From contig NC_016453.1 in NCBI RefSeq assembly GCF_000235365.1, positions 124,001 through 188,000 on the forward strand: a DNA stretch of 64,000 nt. The letters are read 5' to 3'. The notes under the pieces are model-generated. The model had not been told where the DNA came from. It saw nothing but the letters and a program-made list of their open reading frames with translations, and did no database searches. This document shows, piece by piece, positions 29,825-39,850 of this stretch. Made by a program: the position numbers and the translations under genes. Position 1 is the first letter of the stretch. Every line of letters starts with the position of its first letter. Origin of the DNA: Eremothecium cymbalariae DBVPG#7215 (lineage: Eukaryota > Ascomycota > Saccharomycetes > Saccharomycetales > Saccharomycetaceae).

Positions 29825-30729
29825 ATGACTCCTACGTATGTCCAAATGCCATCGACATTCAAGTCTATTAGATCAGCTTATTAACATATTTTTGCAGTTT
29901 AGCCGTTGTAAAGATTACGCCTAAGACGGGTTTGCCCATTCGAATTTTCATCAATCGAAAAGAGGTTCTGAGCAAGCACATTTCTGGATCTGCAAGACCT
30001 ATATTTGAAGCTCCGTTGTTGTCGAATAATGCTATTGTAAGGTTAAAGTCGCCATCAGTGAGGATTCATTTGTCAAATGAAGATTCCAGGGACCTTTGTA
30101 ACGAACTCCGTGATGAGCTTCTTTTCATTGTGCATGAATTTGGTTCAGAGACTATACAAAATGAGTTACTCAAGAAGCTGAAGGTTGGCAGTGCGATGGA
30201 CTTCCAGGAATTAATGCAGGTGGTCAAAGGGAATGCCGGTTTGCAGCGCAATGCATCTAGGAATGACGATAATCCTCTTGCTGGGTTGGAGTTCCACACT
30301 ACGATCATTGAGAGGATTGATAAGAATAAGTTTACGTTGCTCTTTAAGCATAACTGGGAAGCAAACATCATTATATGCGATATTAAACGGCTTGTAAAAT
30401 GGAGGAAGCTGTTGTGTTGGACAGCATTTGTTAGCAATGTATCTGGCATACCCTTATTATCCTCACAAGAAAGCCCTCATATTATAGTTCGAGGAGCGGT
30501 TGAGACAACTGAACCTGCTGCTGAGATATTGCAAGAATCAGATGAGGAAGATTCCAGCTCTCGGTTGATACTGGTGAACGATGACCTCGCTAATCGACAA
30601 GATCTTGGTGATGGGGAACAGAAGCCTGTCGTGGAGTACAACTACGAACCATTGATCAACCTCGGCAGCGGAATAGATGTGCATGTACTACAGCGACCTC
30701 AGCGCCATAGAAGACAGCCACTTTCATGA
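29825..30729 (+). CDS. SAW1: Saw1-like recombination protein, apparently spliced
   Basis: Read as two exons, 29825-29835 and 29898-30729, giving 280 residues (S. cerevisiae Saw1 is about 261). The conserved body includes RPIFEAPLLSNNAIVRLKSPSV, LRDELLFIVHEFGSETIQNEL and FTLLFKHNWEANIIICDIKRLVKW. Without splicing there is no in-frame ATG before the conserved start; with it the protein begins MTPTLAVVKITPKTGLPIRIF, the pattern expected for Saw1. Saw1 binds branched DNA and brings the Rad1-Rad10 nuclease to 3' flaps in single-strand annealing. Position between FRT1 and PRO2/DRS2 matches YAL027W. The C-terminal 60 residues are acidic then basic and poorly conserved. Confidence 0.82.
29836..29897 (+). 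other. Candidate 62-nt intron in SAW1
   Basis: GTATGT at 29836-29841, TATTAAC at 29879-29885 as branch site, and TTTGCAG ending at 29897. The branch A is about 13 nt from the 3' end. Splicing joins AC to T, making ACT, and leads directly into the conserved frame. The next AG (29902) would put the frame out. Confidence 0.8.
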
Positions 30730-30947
30730 GCTTCATGCTGTTTTCTTGGCGATGATAGTCTTCTTGATGAATGATACTTTTAAACGTTAACAATGAACGA
30801 CTTAGTTATGACAAACTTTTTTTTTAATCTGTTGAAAAAATCTACAGTAATTATCCACATCCCAGAAGATCCTGATTTGTTCACATTACTAATATACTAT
30901 TTAATGACTTGAAAGAGCTGTAGTCGAGAGATTTTAGAGCTTATAAA

Positions 30948-32303
30948 ATGTCTAATATAGCTGAAGAGGTTGCCAAACAAGCACGTCTTGCTGGAAATGT
31001 GTTGAAAACTTTGACTAATGAAGAACGTTCTCAGATTCTTTACAAAATTCATGATGGCTTAAAGGCGGGGAGAGATGTTATAGAAAAAGCCAATAAATTA
31101 GACCTAGCTGAAGCGAGGAAGAATAATATTGCATCATCGCTGGTTCAGAGGTTAGATTTGTTCAAGGGTGACAAGTTTGAGATGATGCTGCAAGGTATCA
31201 TTGATGTTGCTGAGCTAGAAGACCCGGTTGGGAAACTTTTGATGGCTCGGGAACTGGACGATAATCTGACCTTGTACAAAGTCACTGCTCCTGTAGGTGT
31301 CCTTTTGGTGATTTTTGAATCGAGGCCAGAGGTTATTGCAAATATTACCGCTTTATGTATCAAGTCTGGTAATGCTGGGATTTTGAAAGGTGGGAAAGAG
31401 TCCTTGAACACCTTTAAGGAGATGGCGACTATTATAAACGATGTTATTAAGGAGAACCAAAAAACCAGCAGGGTTCCTTTGAACGCTGTGAAGTTAATAG
31501 AAAGCAGACAGGATGTTTCTGATTTGTTGGACCAAGATGCATACATAGACTTGGTGGTTCCCCGTGGTTCAAATGCTTTGGTCAGACAAATCAAGGATAA
31601 TACTAAAATACCAGTATTAGGCCACGCTGATGGTATTTGTACTGTTTATGCAGATGAAGACGCAGCGTTAGAAAAGGCTAAATCAATCGTCTTAGATTCT
31701 AAAACTAATTACTGCGCAGCTTGCAATGCTGTTGAGTGCCTTTTGATTAACCCAAAGCTGCCAAACTGGTGGGAAATCATAGTTCATCTAGTAACTGTGG
31801 GAAAAGTGAAAATCCATGCTACAACAGATGTCAAACAAGCATTTTTTGAAAAAGTTGACAATGAGTTAATTAGATCACAGGTTTATGATGCGGTGGATGA
31901 AGATTTTGGCAGAGAGTTCTTATCGTTGGACATTGCCGTCAAATTCGTTACATCCACAAAGGAGGCTGTTGAACACATTAACTTACACTCTTCTAAACAC
32001 ACTGACGCAATTGTAACTGAAAATCAAGAAGCCGCAGAATACTTTTTGAAAGCTGTGGATTCTTCTGGGGTTTTCTGGAATGCTTCTACCCGGTTTGCTG
32101 ACGGTTTTAGATACGGGTTTGGAACCGAAGTTGGAATATCTACTTCAAAGATCCATGCTCGTGGACCTGTTGGTCTAGATGGATTGGTTACTTACCAATA
32201 TCAAGTGCGAGGCGCTGGCCAGGTTGCAAGTGACTATTTGGGCGCAGGTGGAAACAGAGCTTTTGTTCACAAGGACTTGGACGTCAAAGGGCTGAAATTA
32301 TGA
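30948..32303 (+). CDS. PRO2: Gamma-glutamyl phosphate reductase
   Basis: 451 residues (S. cerevisiae Pro2 is 456). It reduces gamma-glutamyl phosphate to glutamate semialdehyde with NADPH, the second step of proline synthesis. Signatures seen: VPRGSNALVRQIKDNT and GHADGICTVY in the nucleotide-binding part, and the catalytic Cys at about residue 259 in NYCAACNAVECLLI. The C-terminus has ASTRFADGFRYGFGTEVGISTSKIHARGPVGLDGL, conserved from bacteria to yeast. Cytosolic. Its place beside FRT1 matches YOR323C. The ATG at 30948 follows an AT-rich 5' region and gives the normal length. Confidence 0.97.
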   Translation: MSNIAEEVAKQARLAGNVLKTLTNEERSQILYKIHDGLKAGRDVIEKANKLDLAEARKNNIASSLVQRLDLFKGDKFEMMLQGIIDVAELEDPVGKLLMARELDDNLTLYKVTAPVGVLLVIFESRPEVIANITALCIKSGNAGILKGGKESLNTFKEMATIINDVIKENQKTSRVPLNAVKLIESRQDVSDLLDQDAYIDLVVPRGSNALVRQIKDNTKIPVLGHADGICTVYADEDAALEKAKSIVLDSKTNYCAACNAVECLLINPKLPNWWEIIVHLVTVGKVKIHATTDVKQAFFEKVDNELIRSQVYDAVDEDFGREFLSLDIAVKFVTSTKEAVEHINLHSSKHTDAIVTENQEAAEYFLKAVDSSGVFWNASTRFADGFRYGFGTEVGISTSKIHARGPVGLDGLVTYQYQVRGAGQVASDYLGAGGNRAFVHKDLDVKGLKL

Positions 32304-32453
32304 GAATACTTTTTTATATAAGAGAAGTTTTAAAAACGGTATCAGCTGTATTTTACCAAATTAATGCAATGCATATATGACATATTATACAATTTCATCT
32401 CTTCTCACACCTTCTTTTTTTATTAATAGTTTATACAGAAAAATACTATATGT

Positions 32454-35400
32454 CTATTTATCCCTGAATGGATTAGCAGAAGCATCATGTAATTCACCAA
32501 AGACTCCTCTCTTCTGTGTGGTATCGTACATTCTAACGATTTTCTCTTGTCCACCGTCTTCGCTTTGGGAAAAGGCAAAACCTCTTTGTTTTCTCATTCT
32601 TTGGACCTGCCTTACTTTTCTAATGGCTTTTTGGAATTGCTCTAATCTCGGCCTATAATCACTTATGTTATATTTCTGTATTTCTTGAACGACATGGTAA
32701 CTTTCAGGTGAGTAAGTGCGTTTATAGTACTTCCAAAGTAAGTCACGTAGGAGCGCTAAAACGGGGAGCACAATGCACATCAACCAGAAAGTAGCTGAAC
32801 CATAAACGTGGGACACTATACCATAATACTCCTTCGAAACGTTGAGTCTTGGAAATATATATGCATATATCGGGAAGAAAATCAACCAAAATAATAAAGA
32901 ACCAGGTATTGCAAAAAGTGTAAATTTAGTCCATTGATTGGTAATTAGTGCGGCTTTTCCTAACACAATTATAATACTAGTTGTGTATATTGAAACACCC
33001 CAAACCCAATGATCCGCCGTCTCACCATGAATATCCAGAGCAGCGCCGTAGAGGTAAAACATAGTAGAGCCAATAAAAGTTATCGCTGAGTGATAGAAAC
33101 CATTTATAACCCATCCCCAAAATATTCTAACAGAAAAAAACTGCCCACGCTGCCCTAATTTATACAACTGCGGGTATCGATCTAAAAGTCTGCTACTTAC
33201 AAACTGATCGAAAACGCCTAACACAAAGGGAGGTGTAACAGTGAAAAATACATTGTAAAATGTTAACGTCCAGGATTCCATAATTGATTGTCCAGAAAAT
33301 GAGTTTGAAAGAACATACCAAAATTGGGTCATATAAAGAGCAATGTTTTTGTAGAATGAATATAGAATAGCTTGCGATATCCTTTGGTATGACCAAGAGC
33401 CATGAACAAGCAATAATTTCTTCAAATACTTGAACTGACCAATGGCAAAATCAGCTGATCTAGCAGCCTGCATGCCTTCCATACCGCTAATACCCACACC
33501 CACATGAGCCGCTTGAATCATACTGACATCATTGGCACCATCTCCAATGGCCAAAAGCAAGGAGTTGGTCTTCCTCTTCACCATCTTTACAACCAAGGCC
33601 TTTTGTAATGGAGATACACGACAACATATAACTGCTTTACAGATCTTTCCAATTGCCAAAAGTAGATCCTCCAAATCAGGTTCCAATGCATAGCCTAAAG
33701 ACTTACCATCAATAACCAATGCCAATGTGTTTATGTCTTGCTGAGAAATTTGATGCTCATTAATTGCTTTTAGCTTGTCGATTAAATTCTTTTCTGTGCC
33801 TTCTTTATCTTCTTCATTAACAATCAATAAATTCATATCTTCACTTAACAAGCGACAACTCATACCAATATTTATGGCTGTCTCTTGCCTGTCACCAGTC
33901 AAAACCCAAATTTTTATACCAGCATCTTGCAACGTGTGAATTGTTTCAGGAACACCATCTTGTAGTTTATCCTCAATGGCTGTTGCACCAATTAATAATA
34001 AATCCTTTTCAATTAGCTCCGCAGCCTTATCTAATTCAACTGCTCTATTTTCCAGGCTAGTGGCAGCTGAATCATACGCATGACTCCAGTTTTGATACTC
34101 TTCTTCAGAGACTGTTCTTGTGGCAATACATAGCGTTCTTAAACCCTCGGCAGCATAGTCTTCTAAATGCCTTAATGTAGCTTCAACGTAAGGATTATGA
34201 TTACTATCCAACCTTTCTAAAATAACAGTGTCAGCACCTTTACAGAACAATTTGATAGAATTATCAGGTAATCTAAAAATGGCGCTCATTCTTTTTCTGG
34301 TAGAGTTGAATTCACAAACGTTTAACAATTCGTATACAATATCTTCACCGGTGGCTTCTTTAACTATTGTAACAGAATTAGGTTTACGAATGATAAATTT
34401 ATAACCCAAAGTTGCAGCACCTTGAACTAGAGCACCCTCATCGGGAGAAGCAGCCTGATATTTGATAGACGCATCATCTTGAAATTCAGGAATGACAGTA
34501 TGACAAGTGGATAACAATGTCAAAAATTCATCAATAATAGACCCTTCCACAGTGGAAGTGTCATCAAGATAGGCACTCATTTCTTGATACGTTCTAAAGC
34601 CAAGTTCAATGCCGTCATCCACGACCGCGGTTTTGTCCTCAGGGATAGTTTCAATATAGCAACGGCCTGCAATTGAACACGACTTAAACTCCATTACATT
34701 TCTAGTCAACGTTCCAGTCTTGTCACTAAATACATATTCAATTTGCCCCAATTCCTCAACCAAAGAAGAAGTTCTAACCACCGTAGGCGTATTTGATTCT
34801 TCGTGAAACATATCTAAATCCGAAGCAATCATATAGGCTTGATAATATTTGATCATTTCAACAGTAACAAACAATGAAATTGGGACCAAGTTGGAAAATA
34901 AAATCCAGTATGTTAAAATATCCTTAAAAAACAAACTGAACCAATTCGTCCCTTCTAGATACAAGTAGCCTAGGGCTTTAGAATTTGTGGACATCACAAT
35001 CACGTTACCCAAAGAAGAAACCACTGCAAGCACAATTAAAACACCAAACAATGCAACAATTTGCATATTTATTACTCGTTCAACAGCTGTCCTCTTAATT
35101 GGAGTAGCTGTAGCATTACGCATTAGCTTCGTTTCGTGGCCTGTGAAAACCACTATACCAAAAATCCATGCAGTGTTCCTCAATACTGCACCTCTCAAAA
35201 TCATTTGATCAGGGTTCAACGGGATTTTGGTCCCATTTAAAGTTATTGTTCCTTCGTATGTATATAAACTGGAGTTTGGTGGTTCTGAAAGTAGTTTACC
35301 GCGCATGGTGCTCAGTTGAGCCTCATCTAGGAATTTTGAGGTTTCTATTCTTGCTTGTTTAATTTTCAAATTAGTTTCACCATCTAAATTAGCAGTTTCG

Positions 35401-36431
35401 ATATAACAAAGACCTTCTGGTTCAGAAGACGATAATACAATCAAATCAGCAGGAATGGCTTCTTCAGAGCGCACTCTGATAATATTACCTACTGATAAAT
35501 CAATCCATTTTTTGGAGATAAAGTGACCGGTATTTTCAGAATAAACTTCCGCTCTAGAATCGTTTAGGTCTTTGTCAGAGTTGGATCTTTTTAAATCTTC
35601 TACGCACTCTTTAATAGCTGACACTATCAAAACAACAATTAAAGTGCCAATTGTAGTGAATCTATTAGTGGGTGTTACATTTGGCACCTGCTGGATGACG
35701 GAAGTGAAAAGGAAAAATAAATTAGCATATTTTGAAAACTCCTGAAATAAAAATTTTGGTAAGAATGTCGCAAAATTATATTTTGTAGTTGAAATGTGAT
35801 TATCACCATAGCCTAAGTTGGAGTTGGCAACTTTATCGTTGATATAGATTACCCGCGGTCCATTGCTATCTGCAGCAGAATTTCGCTTAGTTCTTAAGAT
35901 GAACTTATCGAATATGACTTTCAGGTCGAATTTATTCCGAGATCTTTTGTACCTGCCTTCACCAGTGACCTCTGCGTAGTTGTCCATTTCAAAACTTTGA
36001 TATCGACTATCAGCTGCACTATTTATGCCAATGCCACTTTTTAGGCCACCAACAAATTTCTGCCATCCGCTCGGTTGTGCCACAGACAGATTATTATTAG
36101 ATGCATCATAATGTTGTGTAGCATTTTCGTCATCAAATGGATTGTGTATAATGTCGTTTTCTATACTGTCGCCACGACGAGATAAAGAAACCCTATCTAG
36201 ATCTATGATCTCCCGTGGTATTAAATTAGCTTGATATCGTTCAATTTCATCAATGCCCGAATCAATAATTGGCACTGAATTGTGACCATTTACAGTTACA
36301 CTTCTATTGTTGGTATCCGCTATATAGCTGTCGTCTAGAAAGTCGATATCGAACAATGTTTCCTCATTATGCTTATTCCCTGATCCACTCATCTCAATAG
36401 GTGTTGAAAGATTCAACGAAAGATTATACAA
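32454..36431 (-). CDS. DRS2: P4-ATPase phospholipid flippase Drs2, short C-terminal tail
   Basis: 1325 residues from the first ATG (1312 from the second, at 36392). The acidic N-terminus has ETLFDIDFLDDSY. The phosphorylated Asp is in DKTGT near residue 570; GDGAND marks the hinge; the P4-type DGET is in ETANLDGETNLKIK. About ten membrane spans are expected. Drs2 moves phosphatidylserine to the cytosolic leaflet of the trans-Golgi network and supports vesicle budding. The C-terminal regulatory part (RKVRQVQRMRKQRGFAFSQ) is present, but the protein stops at DASANPFRDK, just after its NPF motif, some 40-50 residues before the S. cerevisiae end. A Reb1-type TTACCCGG lies upstream at 36559-36566. 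Confidence 0.97.
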   Translation of the reverse strand: MYNLSLNLSTPIEMSGSGNKHNEETLFDIDFLDDSYIADTNNRSVTVNGHNSVPIIDSGIDEIERYQANLIPREIIDLDRVSLSRRGDSIENDIIHNPFDDENATQHYDASNNNLSVAQPSGWQKFVGGLKSGIGINSAADSRYQSFEMDNYAEVTGEGRYKRSRNKFDLKVIFDKFILRTKRNSAADSNGPRVIYINDKVANSNLGYGDNHISTTKYNFATFLPKFLFQEFSKYANLFFLFTSVIQQVPNVTPTNRFTTIGTLIVVLIVSAIKECVEDLKRSNSDKDLNDSRAEVYSENTGHFISKKWIDLSVGNIIRVRSEEAIPADLIVLSSSEPEGLCYIETANLDGETNLKIKQARIETSKFLDEAQLSTMRGKLLSEPPNSSLYTYEGTITLNGTKIPLNPDQMILRGAVLRNTAWIFGIVVFTGHETKLMRNATATPIKRTAVERVINMQIVALFGVLIVLAVVSSLGNVIVMSTNSKALGYLYLEGTNWFSLFFKDILTYWILFSNLVPISLFVTVEMIKYYQAYMIASDLDMFHEESNTPTVVRTSSLVEELGQIEYVFSDKTGTLTRNVMEFKSCSIAGRCYIETIPEDKTAVVDDGIELGFRTYQEMSAYLDDTSTVEGSIIDEFLTLLSTCHTVIPEFQDDASIKYQAASPDEGALVQGAATLGYKFIIRKPNSVTIVKEATGEDIVYELLNVCEFNSTRKRMSAIFRLPDNSIKLFCKGADTVILERLDSNHNPYVEATLRHLEDYAAEGLRTLCIATRTVSEEEYQNWSHAYDSAATSLENRAVELDKAAELIEKDLLLIGATAIEDKLQDGVPETIHTLQDAGIKIWVLTGDRQETAINIGMSCRLLSEDMNLLIVNEEDKEGTEKNLIDKLKAINEHQISQQDINTLALVIDGKSLGYALEPDLEDLLLAIGKICKAVICCRVSPLQKALVVKMVKRKTNSLLLAIGDGANDVSMIQAAHVGVGISGMEGMQAARSADFAIGQFKYLKKLLLVHGSWSYQRISQAILYSFYKNIALYMTQFWYVLSNSFSGQSIMESWTLTFYNVFFTVTPPFVLGVFDQFVSSRLLDRYPQLYKLGQRGQFFSVRIFWGWVINGFYHSAITFIGSTMFYLYGAALDIHGETADHWVWGVSIYTTSIIIVLGKAALITNQWTKFTLFAIPGSLLFWLIFFPIYAYIFPRLNVSKEYYGIVSHVYGSATFWLMCIVLPVLALLRDLLWKYYKRTYSPESYHVVQEIQKYNISDYRPRLEQFQKAIRKVRQVQRMRKQRGFAFSQSEDGGQEKIVRMYDTTQKRGVFGELHDASANPFRDK

Positions 36432-36700
36432 CTCAACGTGCCAATCAGTTTTACACTAATGAATAAACATCCTTCAAATAGAGGCTTTGATGTCTAAATT
36501 ATATATAGTACCTATATAGTAACACTACCATATTTTTATCGTTCCGCGTGATCCAATATTACCCGGACTGACTTCACAATCATGAATAGTCCATCTTAGA
36601 TTCATTATAAGTAGTCTGAATATAAAAATGGGATATATTATTAAATAAGTACGGTTTTCTAATGTACAAAATGCTTTTAAGGTAATTCTATTTGTGCAGT

Positions 36701-37591
36701 TCAATGCGCGAATTCCCTTTGATTAGGCTGCGTTTCTTCTTCATACTCTATCTCAACTCTAGCACGCTTTCTCTTGGTCTCGGCAGCCTTATCTTTCTTG
36801 GAAGCTCTTTCCTCGCTATCAGAGTCATTTCCGCTATCTTCATCACTACTATCACTTATGGAGGAAGCATCTGAATCATCTAACCATTTCTCTAAATCCT
36901 CCATCTCCACCAATTCTTCTTCCCCATCGTCCTCGACATATTCTACTTCGCCAATGTCGCTTTCTTCATCTTCTAGTTCTTCCCCTTCGTAGTCTTCCTC
37001 TTCATCTTCAACTTGGCCTAGAACCTTCTTCCAGATCTTTTCATCGACGTTTAATGGCTTATCGCCATATGCTCCACTCTTCAATCTATCCAATAATTCC
37101 TTCTCAATTGCCTTTTCAATCTTAGCAGCAGCCAACGCCTTTCTCTCCCTATTTTCCTCCCTCCTCTTCACCTTAGGAGCAACACCAACATAATGCCGTT
37201 CTTGCTCCCTCAGAGCCATACGTCGCTCTGTGATCATGACTTGAGTTAACCTTGTGAGCCTTTGCTTACATTTATGAATCAAAAATTTATTCCAATAAAG
37301 AAGGTGCTCATCTACTTGCTTTAATGCTTTTGAATAGTTTTTAGACAGCCTGATTCTCTCCCATAACTTGGCAGGAGTATGAGCTCTCTCAGCTGTCTTC
37401 ATGTATAAATATATCTTCCCATCAATTTGCTTCACCGTCGCATACTTTGCATTTGCTAGAGGGCATGACGATCTGTTACAAAAACCAGTGACATTGTATT
37501 CATTTCTGCAAAAATTCTGACCTTTATCAGTCTTAATTTTGTAGGCACAGAAGTGCTGATTTATAACTTGCCAGATTAATTCGTCAGACAT
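36701..37591 (-). CDS. MAK16: 60S ribosome biogenesis factor Mak16
   Basis: 296 residues (S. cerevisiae Mak16 is 306). The N-terminus [21 protein letters not shown] and the Cys-rich stretch [22 protein letters not shown] are typical of the L28e/Mak16 family, with the four Cys that bind an Fe-S cluster or metal. The middle is basic ([13 protein letters not shown] region), and the last ~100 residues alternate acidic runs with a basic nuclear-localisation-like [15 protein letters not shown]. Mak16 is a nucleolar protein of early pre-60S particles. It lies behind DRS2 in the same direction, as YAL025C behind YAL026C. Confidence 0.96.
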   Translation of the reverse strand: MSDELIWQVINQHFCAYKIKTDKGQNFCRNEYNVTGFCNRSSCPLANAKYATVKQIDGKIYLYMKTAERAHTPAKLWERIRLSKNYSKALKQVDEHLLYWNKFLIHKCKQRLTRLTQVMITERRMALREQERHYVGVAPKVKRREENRERKALAAAKIEKAIEKELLDRLKSGAYGDKPLNVDEKIWKKVLGQVEDEEEDYEGEELEDEESDIGEVEYVEDDGEEELVEMEDLEKWLDDSDASSISDSSDEDSGNDSDSEERASKKDKAAETKRKRARVEIEYEEETQPNQREFAH

Positions 37592-38024
37592 TCGTTAATG
37601 CACAGGTGCTTGTTGTTCAGCTTTCAATATTAGAGTTGAACATACATTGTCTTCATCAATCTCATCGCGTCTCATCTCATCTCGTCTAGAAAATTTTTCA
37701 AAAAAGAAACATCAATGCGTAATAAATGATATTAACACACGTGACCAATAATAACATAAGAAGTTTGCAGCGTATATAGATATAAATAGCACTGCTTTTG
37801 CAATTAGAACATATGGCATCTACTTTATAACATTGAAGGCTATTTAGCGTATTACTTTGACGTCTTTTTTGCATATGACGCCCTTCTTTTAATTTTTACA
37901 ATTATTAAGCCTGTAAGCGAAACAATCGAGTGTTAATAAACAATTATGTGTAAATTAGCAAGTTAAACTCCTGTGGGTTTCATAAATAACAATTATGTTG
38001 AAATAATTCCTAGATGCTTCGAAA
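37592..38024. promoter_or_regulatory. MAK16-TEN1 divergent promoter: PAC, RRPE and Cbf1-type sites
   Basis: 433 bp. CTCATCGCG at 37661-37669 is a PAC element (CGCGATGAG on the MAK16 strand), followed by two more CTCATCTC-type copies to 37684. GAAAATTTTTCA at 37689-37700 is an RRPE-like element. Both lie about 70-110 bp upstream of MAK16, the normal arrangement for ribosome-biogenesis genes. CACGTG at 37738-37743 is a Cbf1-type site in the middle of the spacer. Confidence 0.75.
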
Positions 38025-38435
38025 ATGAGTAGAATTATTGTCCAATTATCAGATTTGAATACTTTTATAGCCGATCTTACGGATTCGAACGAACTAACTC
38101 TAGTCCGTATGTTTGCTCAATACCAAGGCACCACCGCACCTGTGTCTGGCTGCATGTCACCAGTAATAGCATTCAGAACTATACCAGATTTTGATCTACA
38201 ACAAGAAAATGATAGATTGCATGAGTTCGCATTGGATGAGAAATGTTATCAAGAGGAATTCATAGACAGGTCACCGCCTCAGAAGGGTGAGATCCTTGAT
38301 ATACACTGTGGAATACAATCTGGACAAACAGAAATAATACACCTCAAGCGCATTACTTTAAAAGATCTGAACAGACTACGTGATTTTATGTCAACTGAAG
38401 TTGGTAAAGATTTTGCGCGGTTTACCGGCATCTGA
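38025..38435 (+). CDS. TEN1: Probable telomere-capping protein Ten1
   Basis: A 136-residue protein beginning MSRIIVQLSDLNTFI. Ten1 is the small OB-fold subunit of the Cdc13-Stn1-Ten1 complex that protects telomere ends; its sequence evolves fast and lacks strict motifs, so sequence alone is not decisive. Position is the better evidence: it converges on RLP24, as YLR010C (TEN1) converges on YLR009W (RLP24), and the N-terminal pattern and size (S. cerevisiae Ten1 is 160) fit. No membrane segment or signal peptide is visible. If not Ten1, it is an unassigned small soluble protein. Confidence 0.6.
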   Translation: MSRIIVQLSDLNTFIADLTDSNELTLVRMFAQYQGTTAPVSGCMSPVIAFRTIPDFDLQQENDRLHEFALDEKCYQEEFIDRSPPQKGEILDIHCGIQSGQTEIIHLKRITLKDLNRLRDFMSTEVGKDFARFTGI

Positions 38436-39268
38436 GGAAGTGGGTACCTTTTATTTATGTCCCTGTTTTTGCTTAAAAATTTCATAAGCTGTCATCAAAC
38501 TCATAGCATGGTTCATCGGGAAAATTATATTATGGGAAACAAACATAACAAAGAATATGTATAAGATGAGATAATTGAGCATGCTCGTGTTCTGTTCAAT
38601 TTCTTTTGAAGCTGAAGAAGATCATTTCTTGAAGTACAAAGCAGGAATTACTTGGCTCCAAAATTGAAATTTGTCATATATGCAACAATGGAAATATATA
38701 GGAAGGTTCGACAAACAATTCTATTTGAAGATCCTTGTTTGTAGATAGAGATATGATCAAATTGCAACTTTAATAAAATCATTAAGGGAGTAGAAGTGAC
38801 TACTCAATTAAGTGAATCCAATCTTTGGCTGCAACATACAAAGATTCCTTAATGTTACAACTTGCAAATGCCATTCATATACAAACGTATATTATTATAC
38901 CCAGGTCTTATTCAATATATAAAGAATTAATACATTGCATTTATATTCAATAGATAGATGAGATGACAGGTTTCATAACGCTATAATAAACTGCTTGCTA
39001 GTTCATAACCGAAAGTGTGATTACATGGGGTCTCAGACAGTTATGAAAGGGAACCATATTGGAATAATATCAACCTTTGTCAGCAAACTCGACGGCCTGA
39101 TAGTAGGCTGGCGATTCCTGTCGCGAAATATTAAATCAGAAGTCGTAAGTTAGAAAAATATCACATTTTTTGGTCCATATTAAGTAAAAAACATCACTAA
39201 TATAAAACGTGTGTGCATTTTTCAGTCTATTATACACAATGCTAATTATCTCTTAAGTGCCCAATAAT
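38436..39268. other. Long convergent spacer, nothing recognised
   Basis: 833 bp between the 3' ends of TEN1 and RLP24, long for convergent neighbours in this window. AT-rich with frequent stops in all frames. I looked for tRNA boxes, C/D and H/ACA snoRNA boxes and the conserved spliceosomal-RNA motifs and found none that convince. A diverged non-coding RNA cannot be excluded by eye. Confidence 0.4.
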
Positions 39269-39850
39269 TCAGAAACTAATCTTGGAGGCCTTCTTTCTGT
39301 TTTTCAGCAAAACCTTCACCTTCTGTTCTTCTTCTTGTTCTGATTCTTCCTCCGATTCTACAGACATTTGTTCATCGCTGTCCATCTCAACTTCATCTTC
39401 CTGCTCCTTACGTTCAGCCTTCTTGGCAAGTTCCACCTCTCTCAGCTTCAATAGTTCTGGATTAGACTCAACTAGGGCCTTGTCTCTCAAGAAGTCCTTC
39501 TCCTTATTACCTCTCATTCTGTTCTTGTAGAACGCTCTCTCACGTTTTTGCCTGATTTCCTCAATTCTTTTCATAGCAGTCAAAGTGGTATTCACTAATT
39601 CTCTATTATATCTGACAGGAACGTTCCTTCTTTGGGCAAACGTCAATGTTGAATCCACAGCTAATTCCTTACCTGCTGCCTTTCTAAACGCTTTAGTCCA
39701 CTTCAACTTTCTAGGATTTCTACGTTGCTTGAATGATTTATGACATTTTGAGCGACAGAAACGGAACTCCTTGGCATCATTACGCACAAACATAATACCA
39801 TGGCCAGGATAAACTGGCGAAGAACAGAAATGACACGAATGAATTCTCAT
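39269..39850 (-). CDS. RLP24: Pre-60S factor Rlp24 (ribosomal L24-like)
   Basis: 193 residues (S. cerevisiae Rlp24 is 199). The N-terminus [25 protein letters not shown], followed by [12 protein letters not shown], is the L24e zinc-finger module with its four Cys. The middle is basic, and the C-terminus alternates acidic and lysine-rich stretches. Rlp24 holds the place of ribosomal protein eL24 on early pre-60S particles, recruits the AAA-ATPase Afg2/Drg1 through its C-terminal tail, and is then exchanged in the cytoplasm. Ribosomal eL24 itself lacks this long tail, so length and tail separate the two. Confidence 0.96.
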   Translation of the reverse strand: MRIHSCHFCSSPVYPGHGIMFVRNDAKEFRFCRSKCHKSFKQRRNPRKLKWTKAFRKAAGKELAVDSTLTFAQRRNVPVRYNRELVNTTLTAMKRIEEIRQKRERAFYKNRMRGNKEKDFLRDKALVESNPELLKLREVELAKKAERKEQEDEVEMDSDEQMSVESEEESEQEEEQKVKVLLKNRKKASKISF

